Shown here one piece after another: positions 38,309 through 50,900 of a stretch of DNA of 64,000 nt. The notes under the pieces were generated by a model. It worked only from the letters and a program-made list of their open reading frames with translations. It ran no database searches and was not told the origin of the DNA. This DNA comes from Epiperipatus broadwayi (Eukaryota; Onychophora; Udeonychophora; Euonychophora; Peripatidae): contig JAQFVV010000547.1 in assembly GCA_028023455.1 (NCBI GenBank), forward strand, positions 124,001 to 188,000. Direction: 5' to 3'. The position numbers were made by a program, and so were the translations under genes. The first letter of the stretch is position 1, and every line of letters starts with the position of its first letter.

Positions 38309-38350
38309 GTGCTGACCATGCACTTAATAAGAATTAATGTTTACAACTTA
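37735..38350 (+). repeat. Direct duplication, unit about 350 bp
   Basis: AATCAAAATGCTTTAGATTT begins at about 37736 and again at about 38087. The copies stay alignable through CTCATGGTAAAATTAAG, CTCAAGGTGCATAGTAT and GTGCTGACCATGCACTTAAT. Copy 2 contains a TA array of about 58 bp (38246-38304) where copy 1 has only TATATGTAT. No coding content was recognised. Confidence 0.85.
38246..38304. repeat. (TA)n microsatellite
   Basis: Pure TA dinucleotides lie inside the second copy of the 350-bp duplication and are absent from the first copy, so the array expanded after the duplication (or contracted in copy 1). Confidence 0.97.
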
Positions 38351-38542
38351 TTTATGTAAATAGTGTGTTTAAATTTAAATGCTAGTGCCCATTTTGTAAT
38401 AAAAATATAATAGGGCACTATTCTATTGAAAAATAAAAATGCTCTTATGATCTAAAACATTAATCAATCTGTTAATACATATGAAGTGTGCCACAACTGA
38501 AGTTAATCAATTTAACACGATTAGAAATTTTACTCATTACTG

Positions 38543-38659
38543 AATCTACATTATTAATAAATCATGCTTCTTTATTTTTACATTTGCTGTCTTTATGTTC
38601 AATTGTATACTTACAAAAAATAAAAACATAAAGAAGCATGATTCATTAATAATGTAGTC
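38543..38659. repeat. Small inverted-repeat (MITE-like) hairpin
   Basis: Left arm ACTACATTATTAATRAATCA-type sequence followed by TGCTTCTTTATTTTTA (38543-38581) is mirrored by AAAAACATAAAGAAGCATGA through AATGTAGT (about 38616-38659). The arms are about 40 bp around a loop of about 35 bp. No clear target-site duplication was identified. Confidence 0.75.
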
Positions 38660-39161
38660 TAAATAATGAACAGAAAATATAATAATATTCAGGTGAGGGC
38701 ATTTTGGAATATGCATATTTAAATGAATAATTTCATATCTTGAATTTTATTTCAAAGATAATGATTACTTTTCAAAACTTCTTAGCATTGAAAATGTATT
38801 TAGTTATATTTGATGTTTTCACTATTTTCTCCATATATGAAATGTGTGATGATATACTAATATAGTATTATCTTTATAAATTTTTTTAAATGTATTGCAT
38901 TATTATATTATTATCAATTACATTATATATATATGTAATTGATAATATATATATATTAAAACAAAATAAATGTCCGCTAATATCAATAATACAATAATGA
39001 AACTTAAATATATTCCAAACAATGGTAAACAATTTATAATACAATATAAATAAAAACTCAATAAAAACTCATAAAGAAATATTTTCGATTATATTCATAA
39101 TCATTTTCAACTCAACTTTCAAAATGGAATCATCTATTCCCAACTGGAAACACATGTCAAT

Positions 39162-39736
39162 TTAAATATCCCACAATTCATTAATCCTAACATTTGCTGA
39201 CTGTCTGTTTATTATCGTATTTTTATACCTACTAATAAAAACTGCCTCTTTAATTTTTCTTTTTTCATTATCTCTCTCTTGGCCTAAAATTTTTATTTTA
39301 TTTATATCAAAATTAAACTTAAAATTACAATTTCTATCATGATCATAAAAAACAGATTCAGTATATAACTTGACTTCATTACTATTATCATTACATATCT
39401 GTACATTTTTCAAAACTCTTTTATATAACAATTTATGTTCTTTAATTCTTTTCTCTATATTACATCTAGATTCCCCTACATATGATAAGTTACACCCACA
39501 AAAAATTCTATAAATTATATTACTCACTTATTTTTTTCTAACTTTTCTTTTGAATTATTAACCATTCTATTTAAATTACCTGATCCATAAAAAGAAACAT
39601 TATATATACCATTATAAACTTTTTTCATAAATTTTACTTGATTATTATTATAAAAAGGCAAAGAAATCCACTTCTTACTCTTGATTTCTTCATCACCAGT
39701 ATTTCTATTAATTTCCTTACTAAATTGACAAACCAC
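39162..39736 (-). pseudogene. Penelope-like GIY-YIG endonuclease, frameshifted copy
   Basis: This is the left-arm counterpart of 39784-40359. Translation matches the right arm, but a one-base deletion in GAAAAAAATAAGTGAG (the right arm has ...AATAATGTGAG) shifts the frame after LEKN. It therefore splits into 39736-39524 and 39527-39162. One residue near the start also differs (SKEIN versus SKKIN). The near-perfect identity of the arms implies recent formation or gene conversion. Confidence 0.88.
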
Positions 39737-39783
39737 TTGATAAATTTCTTTTATATTATAACCTACACTTAATCATTTATCAA

Positions 39784-40359
39784 GTGGTTTGTCAATTTAG
39801 TAAGAAAATTAATAGAAATACTGGTGATGAAGAAATTAAGAGTAAGAAGTGGATTTCTTTGCCTTTTTATAATAATAATCAAGTAAAATTTATGAAAAAA
39901 GTTTATAATGGTATATATAATGTTTCTTTTTATGGATCAGGTAATTTAAATAGAATGGTTAATAATTCAAAAGAAAAGTTAGAAAAAAATAATGTGAGTA
40001 ATATAATTTATAGAATTTTTTGTGGGTGTAACTTATCATATGTAGGGGAATCTAGATGTAATATAGAGAAAAGAATTAAAGAACATAAATTGTTATATAA
40101 AAGAGTTTTGAAAAATGTACAGATATGTAATGATAATAGTAATGAAGTCAAGTTATATACTGAATCTGTTTTTTATGATCATGATAGAAATTGTAATTTT
40201 AAGTTTAATTTTGATATAAATAAAATAAAAATTTTAGGCCAAGAGAGAGATAATGAAAAAAGAAAAATTAAAGAGGCAGTTTTTATTAGTAGGTATAAAA
40301 ATACGATAATAAACAGACAGTCAGCAAATGTTAGGATTAATGAATTGTGGGATATTTAA
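39784..40359 (+). CDS. Penelope-like retroelement GIY-YIG endonuclease domain (truncated)
   Basis: In Penelope-like elements this C-terminal domain nicks target DNA to prime reverse transcription. The 191-residue frame has a basic linker (residues 1-70, including KKWISLPFYN at 21-30). The endonuclease follows: NIIYRIFCGC (73-82) as GIY segment, YVGES (86-90) as YIG segment, RIKEH (97-101), and KIKEAVFISR (161-170), whose Glu is the expected catalytic acid. It ends NIINRQS-like and INELWDI. The frame is open to a TAA, so the domain itself is intact. The reverse transcriptase that should precede it is absent because the copy is 5'-truncated at 39775. The ATG at 39784 is simply the first in the arm and is not the natural start. 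A host function is not suggested. Confidence 0.88.
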   Translation: MVCQFSKKINRNTGDEEIKSKKWISLPFYNNNQVKFMKKVYNGIYNVSFYGSGNLNRMVNNSKEKLEKNNVSNIIYRIFCGCNLSYVGESRCNIEKRIKEHKLLYKRVLKNVQICNDNSNEVKLYTESVFYDHDRNCNFKFNFDINKIKILGQERDNEKRKIKEAVFISRYKNTIINRQSANVRINELWDI

Positions 40360-40529
40360 ATCGACATGTGTTTCCGCTTGGTAATAGATGATTCCATTTT
40401 GAAAGTTGAGTTGAAAATGATTATGAATATAATCGAAAATATTTCTTTATGAGTTTTTATTGAGTTTTTATTTATATTGTATTATAAATTGTTTACCGTT
40501 GTTTGGAATATATTTAAGTTTCGTTATAT

Positions 40530-41135
40530 ATATATACTTTTTTATTATATTTTTCCTTGGGTTTTGAAGTATCTTTTTATACGCATTTATGTTTTTAAGG
40601 ATTATTCAGTAAACTAAAAGAATAATCTTTAAATATTAGTCCTTTGATATATAATACTACATCTTTTTCATTATAAACTTTTTACTTTTAAAACTAAGAC
40701 AAATATGTAGTGATATATATTGAACCGAATCCCTCCGAATAAACCTTGCTGTACTTGATTATTTGATGACTATTTTCATTATTTATTCTTTTGTTTATAA
40801 CTATTTTTCATTTACTATATTACTAGGTTTAAATACCTTTTAATGATAATTGTTAATATTTCTTGGAGAATCTTTAAGGGCAACCTTGACTGCACTTTGA
40901 CAGCACTTGATACATTACTATTTTATTATTATTGGAACAAGTTTAATTTACTCTTACTAAACTGACTTCCTCTTTTTATTGTTTTATTTACTATATTTTT
41001 AATATCTTTCTAATATCTCTTGAATTTAACTAAGATTTAACATTTATTTTAATAAGCTTATTATCAAGCTCTTTACATATTTATTTATTAAACAATATTT
41101 TTTAAATATTTTATTCTATTATGCAACTATTCAGT
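40530..41135. other. AT-rich intron, nothing identified
   Basis: No motif recognised on either strand. Confidence 0.4.
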
Positions 41136-41139
41136 TATA

Positions 41140-42130
41140 TCTTAAACTATGGGAATGGACCAACCCTTCAAGCAGAGGGATAATATCATTGATGGCTTAA
41201 CCATCAATGATATCCACAGTCAGATCATGCTATACAAAGCATAACAACCATATTTCCTGACCGTGATCAACTTTGACTGCTGGAACAAAAACACACCATC
41301 CAAAGCATTTTATTTGTTTTGAGAATCAAACTGAGATGCCAGCTGAGCATATGTTATACAGCCAGCATGCTTGGATGACAGGCACAGCAACTAGCACTTG
41401 AAATATTCCAAACTAGCTCCTCTTAATCAAGGATGTCCAGCACATTAACTCAACATAGATTAACATTATCTCTTTAAATAAATGGTGACACAGTGACGAG
41501 AGAGAGAATAGACAAAATAATAATTAAGCAAGCATTAATATGTATTCATGCATACATATTTAATATAACATAATAGTATGAAAATTTACATAGAGAAAAA
41601 AATATATAAATGATTATGCAGGCTAAATTTTACAATAGTCCTTCATTAAAATTCATTTCATAAAAAAATATAAAGTGTCTATAGACAATTATTATGGAAA
41701 CATATTTACCTAGGTTTTTTGTTATTTGTCAATTTGTAGCCAGTTGGTCTTAATCATCTATCGATGTTTGCAGGGCTTGTATTTCACCCTTTAGCTTGAC
41801 AATGGGAGAGAGAGTTTGTAGCAGTGTCTATTTTATAACTTAAGCATCAGTTTCCAGTGAAGGTTCAGGTGGGACAGTTGATTTTGTGGAGGACTTTAGG
41901 GCTTGAAGCCTAATAAAACACTTCTAAGATGGTCTAGCAATGCATGTTATAGTTCTATGACTTCTGCAATAATATTTTCTGCAGCAGTAAAAAATGGTTC
42001 CAATCTTAGATTTCTGAATCTCTGGAGCAATGAATAATGTAGTGCATCAACAACAGCATGAAGACTGGAATAATGTAATCACAAAATGAAGACCGGAATG
42101 ATTTATAGACTCAAGAGTGGAATAAATAAC
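41140..42130. other. Unclassified, less AT-rich block
   Basis: The composition is clearly more balanced than its surroundings. It starts with a perfect hairpin (ATATCATTGATGG/CCATCAATGATAT, about 41187-41212). On the minus strand around 41950-41740 broken frames give VPPEPSLETDA and IVKLKGEIQALQTSIDD, a coiled-coil-like piece interrupted by stops. This is probably a decayed mobile element or processed pseudogene. No family was recognised. Confidence 0.35.
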
Positions 42131-42732
42131 AATAGACAGTTACAACTTTTTATACTTTTTTCTCTCCCATTGTTCTTTTCCTTATCATAACTTTAGTTTT
42201 ATCATACTTTAAATCTATTTTTTAATTAAATGTTACATTTTTCTTAATCTAATTGATTTTTACAATTTTTATTTAATCTAATATTTTTCCTAGATGAATC
42301 TACTATCTCGTCACAGATAGTTTACATACTTTGTAATTAAATCTATTGTCTGATTTATTTTTAAACATTTCATATTTATTATCAGCCATGAGATTTATTG
42401 GCATTCACTAATTAATTAATTAATCCTTTTATTTTCGATTTTTCATTAAGATTTATTTTTAGATATTTATTCTTTTAACATTTTTTATTTATAAAAAGAA
42501 GAGTACGTTTTTAAATCTCTTTTTTTTTCCTAATTCTTTTCTCCATCCTCTATTAATAACTAGTTTTATTCTATAAAAACATATAACACAATCCTTTTAT
42601 TTTATTATGTTTTAAAATCTACTTAACTATTGATTTCTTTAATTATTCTTTCAAATAAATTTGATCATTCATTTTAAAATTATGAAATATGTAATGCAGA
42701 TATATGTGTTTTATAACATATCTCACTAGTGT

Positions 42733-42858
<126 letters not shown>

Positions 42859-43016
42859 AATAAAACTTCTAAGTATTATTGGTGATAATTATTCAAAATA
42901 ATTATAAAAGTAATACTTTATAATTCTATTTATTACTATTATAGTTATTAATCTATAAGAGATATTTTATTCAGTTTATAAACTTTATTTTGATAACAAT
43001 TTCTGTATTTTTATAG

Positions 43017-43109
43017 GATGGTAATTTATGTAGTATACCACTTCTTCTTGACAACTACATACCAATATTAGAAGGACTGCCAATGTATATTTTAAGGCTT
43101 TCAACCGAG
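43017..43109 (+). CDS. MLH1: MLH1 exon (equivalent to human exon 17)
   Basis: The exon encodes 31 residues in phase 0: [20 protein letters not shown] then [11 protein letters not shown]. The known MLH1 sequence here is EGNL.GLPLLLDNYVPPLEG and LPIFILRLATE, part of the C-terminal dimerisation domain. The acceptor TTTTTATAG ends at 43016 and the donor GTAAAA starts at 43110. The length, 93 nt, equals that of human exon 17 from memory. It continues directly from the exon at 2943-3107, which ends ...SMEISE. No disabling changes are present. The following exon should start near VNW and was not found up to 64000, so the next intron exceeds 20.9 kb. Confidence 0.96.
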
Positions 43110-46100
43110 GTAAAATTTTTTGCAAAAAATAATTTATATAGTTGTTTATCATTCCTAATCTTTTATTCATATTTCATATTAGTCATTCATTTTTATTTCT
43201 TTGTATTTAACTATATTATAATACAACTATTTATCTATTATATGTTCTGCATATTTTATTTGTATACATGTAGGTGATTTTTTTTTAAGATAATAATTTT
43301 ATGTATAAGCAAAAAAACAATTCAATTCTGTTTTACTTATTGTATTCATCTAGTATTAATTAAGTGCATATATTAATGTTAGGAATCATTCGTAAGAATA
43401 TGGTTATTTTAAATCCAGAAAGAAATGAGAGAGGGGGGAGAGGGAAGAGGGAGAGAGAATTTATCATAATTCTATGAATTTATGAAACACATTTATTACA
43501 TGCTGTTTTCTTTTTTTTAACTCTCTTTATTTAACATCTTGTTATTAATTTCTTCAGATGCAAATGAATGCCCAATCGAAACTTTCTAGAATATTCGTTT
43601 TTAATTATATCCTTTCGCTTCTCCAGTGAAAGCAACCAAAATTGCATGTCTTTCGATTCTTCAAATATTTTTTTATAATGTAAGTGCAATCTGCTTTTTT
43701 TAATGAAAATCATGCCCAAGTTTATTATATATATATTTTACATTTAATTGTCTTCGTAGCAACTATAATAAAAGTTATACTATCTCTATTTTAGAGGTGG
43801 TACTGATTTATTTAGCCATACTGATTGGTGTTAAGATTACTATGGAGAACTCTTAAATAAAATTATTTTAATGCTTTTTTCATAGGGTTTTATATGTTAT
43901 TTATATATGATAAATTTGACTGAATAATAGACATATATCAACTAATGAAATATTAAATACGATGAAGTATTCCGTTTTTAATTTTCTAAATGCTACAATA
44001 AGACATAGGAGCTTGTTTTGCATTTCAACATCAAAGTTTATTTATATATTTAAAACGACTTTTAAGGTGTTTAAATTGATTTATATATCCTGGCTGTAAA
44101 GAATTAAAGATTTTTCTTTTATCACTCTCTGAACAAACACTAAGTTTTTTTAATATTAATTACAAAACCAGAATATCTATAGATTGCATTCAAGACATTA
44201 AGAATATTCTATTGATCATTCTTTGATCAGACAAGAACAGCACAATCATCATTTTGTAGTAAATACAGGAGCCAAAAAGATGAAGTTTTTGTTTTTAATC
44301 ATTTCAAGTGAAAAAAACAACAAGAACATATCATGACACTTTTGATATGTATTACATGAAAGTGTCTAGAAGTTTTTCAAAAGCATGGAAAATAAAGTTG
44401 AGGCTAGAACACACCTAAGTTTAACCCTAGTTTTTATTTCAAATACCTCACATTTTTCACAGTAAAAACACTTTCTCACATTGTATTATTTGACTACTAT
44501 ATATTATGGACAAACATATTTTAAAATATTGCCACAAATATTTAGTCAAATGTCTTGGCCAATTCAATAAAATCAATATCTGAATGACTTTTTGCTCATG
44601 GTAGTTTTTTTATATTTGACTGGTAATAAAAACAATATTCTTATAATTCTTCATAATTTCTTTAAAGCCACATTTCATTCATCCCTTACTGGAAGCAATC
44701 CATTCATTACAATATTGAAAAATGTTTATATTTTATATATACAATGGTTTTCATAGTGCAGCATTTCTTTAGTCCTTCTATTTTTTATTAATTGAAATAA
44801 TAGAAGAATTTTTATAATCAAAACGACTTCTTTATAGCTCATATATAATTTTAAATTAAACCTGTCAGTGTTGTATTTTTATATTTATCCTTTCTGTTTC
44901 TAATATTACAAAAAGTTGTTCAAACCTTACCAAGATGAATATTTCCACCTAAATTGAAATAAATCAATAATTTGGATATATTATTAAATGTATCATCTGA
45001 ATTTTTTTATTATTAATCAAAAAAATGTAGATGAAGAAACATTTTTAATCATTATTATTATGTACAAGTGTCACCCATTGATTTAAAAAATGAATTATGA
45101 TATTGTTTTTAGGTTTATATGTTACTTTTAGAGTATCACAAAAATATTTGAAAAAACTGCAGTACAGCAAATGATTATACTTTCTTTGAAATTTAATTTA
45201 TTACTATTCATGTCTTTCTATCATACTTTGAAGTTCTGTAATTAAAATTATCTTGCTTATGAAACTCTATATTCTTTTTTTTGTTTTGTCAGAAAGAATA
45301 TACAACATAATTCTTTTTAATAAGTTATTAATAGTACTTCTCATTGTCAGAGAACCAGTAAGGATTTTTTTGTTTATAATGAACCCAAGAAATAACCAAA
45401 TTTTATCTGTAAGACTCATTTTAAGAGAAGTTCTTCCCTTAACAATATGACCATTTTGAAAATGTAATTTCCAATTTAATCACTGATAGTGGTTGAAGTT
45501 TGACATTTGCTTTTAAAGAATGAATACCATATTGACTGCCAGTATGATTGGATTAGGAATTGTGCTAATTTATGATTTGTTCAACAATCTGATTTTATAA
45601 TCACTTTTATTATTGAATTTTGTTGTCTTATCATTTACAACATAAATGCACATGATATGATTGTTTTGAATTAAAACATTCAAAAAGATCTACATAAATT
45701 ATTGTTATTATTCTGATTTTGAAATTTAAAAAGACAAGCATGTTTTTGATAATTGTAAAAATTTTTATTATGTAGTTTTGAAATCTTTTAATTAATTGGT
45801 AAATTCTATTTAAGTGAAAATATGTATATCAAACAACCTTGATAAAACTTCAAACTTGTTTTTAAAAGGATTAGACAGATTGAAAACAGTCACTGTGTTT
45901 TATTATCCCAGAAATCCAAGTCTATAAAAGACTGGATGGAAAGAGATTAGTTCAGTCTGGATAGTAGTTTTTGAAAAAAAAAACAGTTTGGCTTGTAGTT
46001 TTTGTAAGAGCTGGCCAGAAGGCTTGGCTAATAATATTTTTGAAAAGCAGAATAGCTAGCTGCAGAATTAGCTAGCAGAGTTGGCCAAAGTCCCATTAAA

Positions 46101-46960
46101 ATGTAACTGAAGTCAAGACAGAAGGAAGCAGCTGCTCTACTGTTTAATGGTAGAGTTTGAATTCACATAGAGGAAAATGACCCACTTTTTTGTGTTGAAT
46201 TCATAGCTGCAAATCTGGACAAGACAGTTTGCTGACCTCAGGTCCTAACAGAAGGTAGAATGCCAACCATACCTGAATTATTCTTTTCCCAATGTCACTG
46301 TAAACCATTCTCATCCAGATCACCAAGCCTACCAAGAGAGAACTTGAATTGGTATACGTATGCTGCTGTTTATCTATACATGCAAGGAACTACAGATAAA
46401 CATGTCATGTGCATATACTGTGAGTTATATCATTTTAATATTCTTGGGCCTGAAATGACATTTTAAAAATTAGAGGTATATAATATAGAATAGTATTATC
46501 TTAAATTGTTTAATTAAACTATATATTTTTAAAAAGAGTAACACAAATAAATAGCTCTGCTTGGATTAAAGACATTTTAAAATATTTTAGAGAAGTGACC
46601 TATGATGACTATAAACTATATGCAGAAAGAAGTATGTTTTAAAAGAAAAAAACATATTTCAAAAATCTTTTAGACTAAAAAAAGAAAAGAAAGGCATTTT
46701 AAATTTAAAATATTGTCAGTAATTAATTAATCAAAACAATTACCTGAAAAAGGAAAAAATTGACTTTATTTTTTTACAAAAAAGAAAACTTTTTATGAAA
46801 GTGTTTATAATTAATTTTATATCATCTATAATTTTATTTATACATGTTACATGCATACATTTGTATGAAAAAATATTTTTAATAACTTTATTTTGACAAA
46901 CAGGAAATATATGATGTAGACTTCTGTGTGTATCTGCAATTCAATACACACACACACATA
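43110..46960 (+). other. MLH1: MLH1 intron, no element recognised
   Basis: AT-rich throughout, with a G-rich purine tract at 43425-43460. The segment 45880-46450 is less AT-rich and holds the repeated words GCTGGCCAGAAGG, AGCTAGCTGCAGAATTAGCT and GTTGGCCAAAG. It may be an old repeat, but no family was recognised. The short frames at 43083, 45253 and 46260 look like chance. Confidence 0.45.
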
Positions 46961-47121
46961 TATATATATATATGAAAAACAAAACAAGTTTTATATACTA
47001 AAAACCTGCTATCACTTGTATTAATGATCAGTAGATGGAGCTTTATCAAGACCTCCAAACAAGCATATTTGTTTACATAAACATCAGAGTCAATATTCAC
47101 TTTCTCTTTCATTTTGCTCCA

Positions 47122-47168
47122 CCCTCAGATCAGCCGATTTCAAGCTGATTTGCTCTCATCAGTGAAGG
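47122..47168 (-). ncRNA. Hammerhead ribozyme motif, left arm (complete)
   Basis: Minus strand: stem I CCTTCA/TGAGGG (6 pairs, one wobble), core CTGATGA, stem II GAGC/GCTT (4 pairs, one G-T) with loop AAATCA, GAA. Stem III is ATC/GAT with loop GGCT, and the cleavage triplet is ATC. All invariant core bases are present. It differs from the right arm only in the stem III loop. Confidence 0.82.
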
Positions 47169-47772
47169 GATAGGAATAAGAAACTAGACCTAAATATTAA
47201 CTCCAAGCATTTATGAAAAACGTTTCTATCAGTTTGCAAGCATGAATTTTTTAGACACCTAAATGTCTTCAAACTCAGCCTATCAAACTAGATAGCTATA
47301 TGGGTCTGATATCAGTTCAGTTTCTCCACATAGTCAAAGCTTCTGCAATCTATATCATTGCAAGAAAACTTTAAAGGTACATTTATGAAAAACAAAACAA
47401 GTTTTATATACGTAAAAACCTGCTATCGCTTGTATTAATGATCAATAGATGGAGCTTTACCAAGACCTCCAAAGAAGCTTGTTTGGAGGTCTTGGTAAAG
47501 CTCCATCTATTGATCATTAATACAAGCGATAGCAGGTTTTTACGTATATAAAACTTTTGTTTTTCATAAATGTACCTTTAAAGTTTTCTTGCAATGATAT
47601 AGATTGCAGTAGCTTTGACTATGTGGAGAAACTGAACTGATATCAGACCCATATAGCTATCTAGTTTGATAGGCTGAGTTTGAAGACATTTAGTTGTCTA
47701 AAAAATTCATGCTTGCAAACTGATAGAAACGTTTTGCATAAACGCTTGGAGGTCTAGTTTCTAACTCCTATC

Positions 47773-47819
47773 CCTTCACTGATGAGAGCAAATCAGCTTG
47801 AAATCAGCTGATCTGAGGG
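47773..47819 (+). ncRNA. Hammerhead ribozyme motif, right arm (complete)
   Basis: Plus strand: stem I CCTTCA (47773-47778) with TGAGGG (47814-47819); core CTGATGA (47779-47785); stem II GAGC (47786-47789) with GCTT (47796-47799), loop AAATCA. GAA follows (47800-47802), then stem III ATC (47803-47805) with GAT (47810-47812), loop AGCT. The cleavage-site C is at 47813, so the predicted cut lies between 47813 and 47814. The core meets the hammerhead consensus (C3 U4 G5 A6 N7 G8 A9, G12 A13 A14, NUH). A three-pair stem III is typical of Penelope-like and retrozyme hammerheads, which are thought to work best as dimers. Confidence 0.85.
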
Positions 47820-47934
47820 TAGAGCAAAATGAAAGAGACAGCGAATATTGACTCTGACATTTATGTAAACAAATCCACTTGTTTGGAGGTCTTGGTAAAG
47901 CTCCATCTGCTGATCATATATATATATATTAAAT

Positions 47935-50900
47935 CTTGTCCTATAAAAAGGAAAATGAGTTTTTGCTATTATCAAATATGATAGAAAATGGAATTCTTTT
48001 ATATAATTAATCAGTTATTGTACCATATATATGAACTCATGTTATATAGATGTGTTTTAAACAAACTTATTGGAACATATTTAAATCAATTAAATAACTT
48101 GAATTTGTAAATCACATATATGTAAATCAATGTAATAATTTGATTTTATGTTAATCAACACATATATGTAAATTTTAATTATTTAAAGATGATAACTAAA
48201 AATGTTTATTTTATGGCAAGTCAAATATGTTCAGAAATTACATGCACACACATTTGTGTGTATATATATATATCAGTGGTATTGCAAATACCAGTGTGTA
48301 TCAGATAGACACTTATATGTAAAATTCTAATCATTTTTTTTATTAAATGTCAATTCAAACATGTTCATTTTATATCAAGCCACATGTCTGTGTGCTGAAT
48401 GGGTTTTAAGTAAACTTAATATATATTATTCATGTAAATCATAATGTAATAACTTGAGTTGTGTATAGTAATTTTATAAATCGCAAATGTGATAATTTTT
48501 TTAATTGTATGTTAATCTAAATCAGAAGGCTTGATTTATATGTGTATAGCCAGATTATAAAGATCTTATTCTCATTTTTGTATATTGTTATTAATAAACT
48601 TGAATTCAATTGTTAAAAATTGTATTGCATCATCTCATCACCATAATAGTACTTGATCTTGTGTTCTGAGCTAGATTCATGTATAATGGGCTGAATACAT
48701 AAATGGGGATGTATTTAGTTCTTTAGGGGCATCCAGTGATGATCAATCATCATCATCATGGTTGGAACATAAGATAGTATTTTTTAAAACCCCATGTACT
48801 ACATTTTATTTTAGCTTAATCTTGTTAGAAATTAAGTTTATAATAGCCAGTACATTAATGGTACTAAGTGGCCAGAGCATTTATGATGATCAACATGTTT
48901 TAATGTTCCAGCATTATTGTTTTTGTGATTACATATTCTGATGGATGAGCACTAAGTTGATGCATCCAAATTTATGTTTCAATAATCTGCCACAAGCTGG
49001 CAAGGGCTAAATAGTTAGCTGGTTTACAGAAGACCTATTTCCAATCCAGTGACCAGATTGACTGTTGATTTTATTTTGATTTATTGTATTGATTTATTTT
49101 GATGATGATATTACCATTAATGATCTTGATGGATGATTTTTTTGCTTCTCTATAATGCTCATTGATGAAGTTATAATTATACTTTTAGTTGCTCTATGGA
49201 GTTAGCTATGCTGATATCTCAGAGTGATCTATTTATTGTGCTCATCTCTTTTAGATTTTTTTTTTTAACTAGAGGATAAAAATACAATTCCTCAGATTCC
49301 TCATGGTTTAAACTTCAGTTTTCTGTAGAGTTACAAATGGCCTACCAATTTAATGCAGTTGATGTTCATGTACTGGTGACTATCACTCAGGTATGACCTT
49401 GTATTTCCCCATACTGTTACAATATAGTTTCCTATTTTTAACAAAGAGAGGCAATAAAATTCTTCAAATAAAAAAAATTCTATCTTTTATTGATATTGAT
49501 ATGATAATATTATGAACGAGAAATAAAAGCTTTCTTTGAATTATCTTAATATAACATTAGTTCATAACTACTCATAAAATAGCTATAGGTACCTTTGCAA
49601 AAAAAACAAATCTTAATATTAATTTACCTCTCATAAATATTTCTAGGAATTTTAAAAGTAAAATATATTATTAAACTTCAAGTCCAGTACTATTCAATAT
49701 TTTTTCTCCAATTGAAATATCGTTTGAAAAACAAAACCATATTAACTTATTATCTCTCTATAACTACAAGTTTTACTCATAATATCTATATCACTGTTGA
49801 ACTTTATCAATTCTATAGTTATACTGATAGTCATGCATTCCAAATAAGGAAGTTCCCATCCAGTAACATTCACTCATTTGATATATTTAGAAGAGAAACT
49901 AATTTATTTATCTGTAATCTGTACAAGAATCTGTTCATACAAGTTTTAGTGTAACGTCAATTCCCACTACCTTATCATTACTAATATTGATATTATAAGT
50001 AATATTGTTTACTAGCATTATAGCCATTTATAGACTGTCTTTTCTAGGTTTTTATGTTACTGATTTATGAAGATTACCAACTAGGACTGTTCAATTGTAA
50101 AATCATTTAATAATGAAATTCCAATTCTCTCAAACACATTATTTATTGTACTGCTGCATGCAAGATCCTGACTAAGAACTTCTAGTTTGCTAATTCTATT
50201 CCCATTCTTGCTTTCTCAGTATTAAAGGCATACTTATTTTTTAAATATATTAACATGAAATATAGCATTTCACCATTAGGATAATCACTTGCTTTGAAAA
50301 TGAAAATGTTGGGAAGTTTATTATTGAATACAATCTTGAAAATAATATTAAAGAAATGCATCTATTTATTTACAAAATCAATTTTGAAATGCTGTATTTC
50401 CATAAAGATGGATTAATAAGCTTTTTATTATAATTTTCTCACGTTGCAAAGTCCTTTACATTCTTTTATAGATCATATTTATATTCCATGTATATTATAT
50501 AGAAAAAAATGGGTATAAAGAAAGCGTTTCTGGAGTTACACATGAAAATATGTGGCTTTTAATGTTTATAACTGAACAATAAAACTTGGCGATAAACTAT
50601 TTTATTAAATTCTTATCTATATCCAATGCAAAGCACTTAACAGAATGACACTTGAATCTTATAAAATTCACAAATTAAAAACAACTATCAATAACTACAT
50701 CAAAGTGCATAATATAAAGAGAATTTCAGAGAAAATGCTTATTTATAAATTTCTATTCATTAAATGTAGTATGTTTTCAAAAATATTTTTATGTAAAGTA
50801 AGTTCCAAAAACATTTCATAATTGATCTAGATAGTGAAAATAGTCCAACATAAAACTATATGTAAAGTGATCTCATTTCAAATCTTCAGTCAAATATAAA

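Larger units (their letters stand above)
38999..40522. mobile_element. Penelope-like element 3' ends in a head-to-head palindrome
   Basis: Left arm 38999-39745 and right arm 39775-40522 are almost identical inverted copies of about 747 bp around a 29-bp spacer (39746-39774). Each arm is the 3' end of a Penelope-like element: the linker plus GIY-YIG endonuclease coding region, then a 3' untranslated part. Both copies start at the same truncation point and end at the same base. Near 40411-40446 the 3' part has a hairpin GATTAT/ATAATC followed by GAAAATATTTC, like the hammerhead-derived motif of this class, but with a degraded core. TA runs border both sides. The reverse transcriptase is missing. 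Equal truncation in both arms suggests one event rather than two insertions. Confidence 0.9.
46962..47930. mobile_element. Palindromic hammerhead-bearing element (retrozyme/Penelope type)
   Basis: Left side: one full unit (about 46974-47383) and the start of a second (47384-47475), both beginning TATGAAAAACAAAACAAG; the period is about 413 bp. They are followed, after a centre of about 8 bp near 47476, by an inverted copy running to 47918. The arms are nearly identical over about 440 bp, with a perfect centre (CCAAGACCTCCAAA facing TTTGGAGGTCTTGG). CA/TA runs flank the left and a TA run the right. One complete hammerhead lies in each arm, pointing outward. The family is the same as 29881-30440. 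No protein is encoded. Confidence 0.85.

Noticed and set aside
40360-40380. Possible functional host gene from the Penelope endonuclease frame
   Set aside because: The copy is 5'-truncated and palindromic and is mirrored by a frameshifted twin, so a domesticated gene is not supported.
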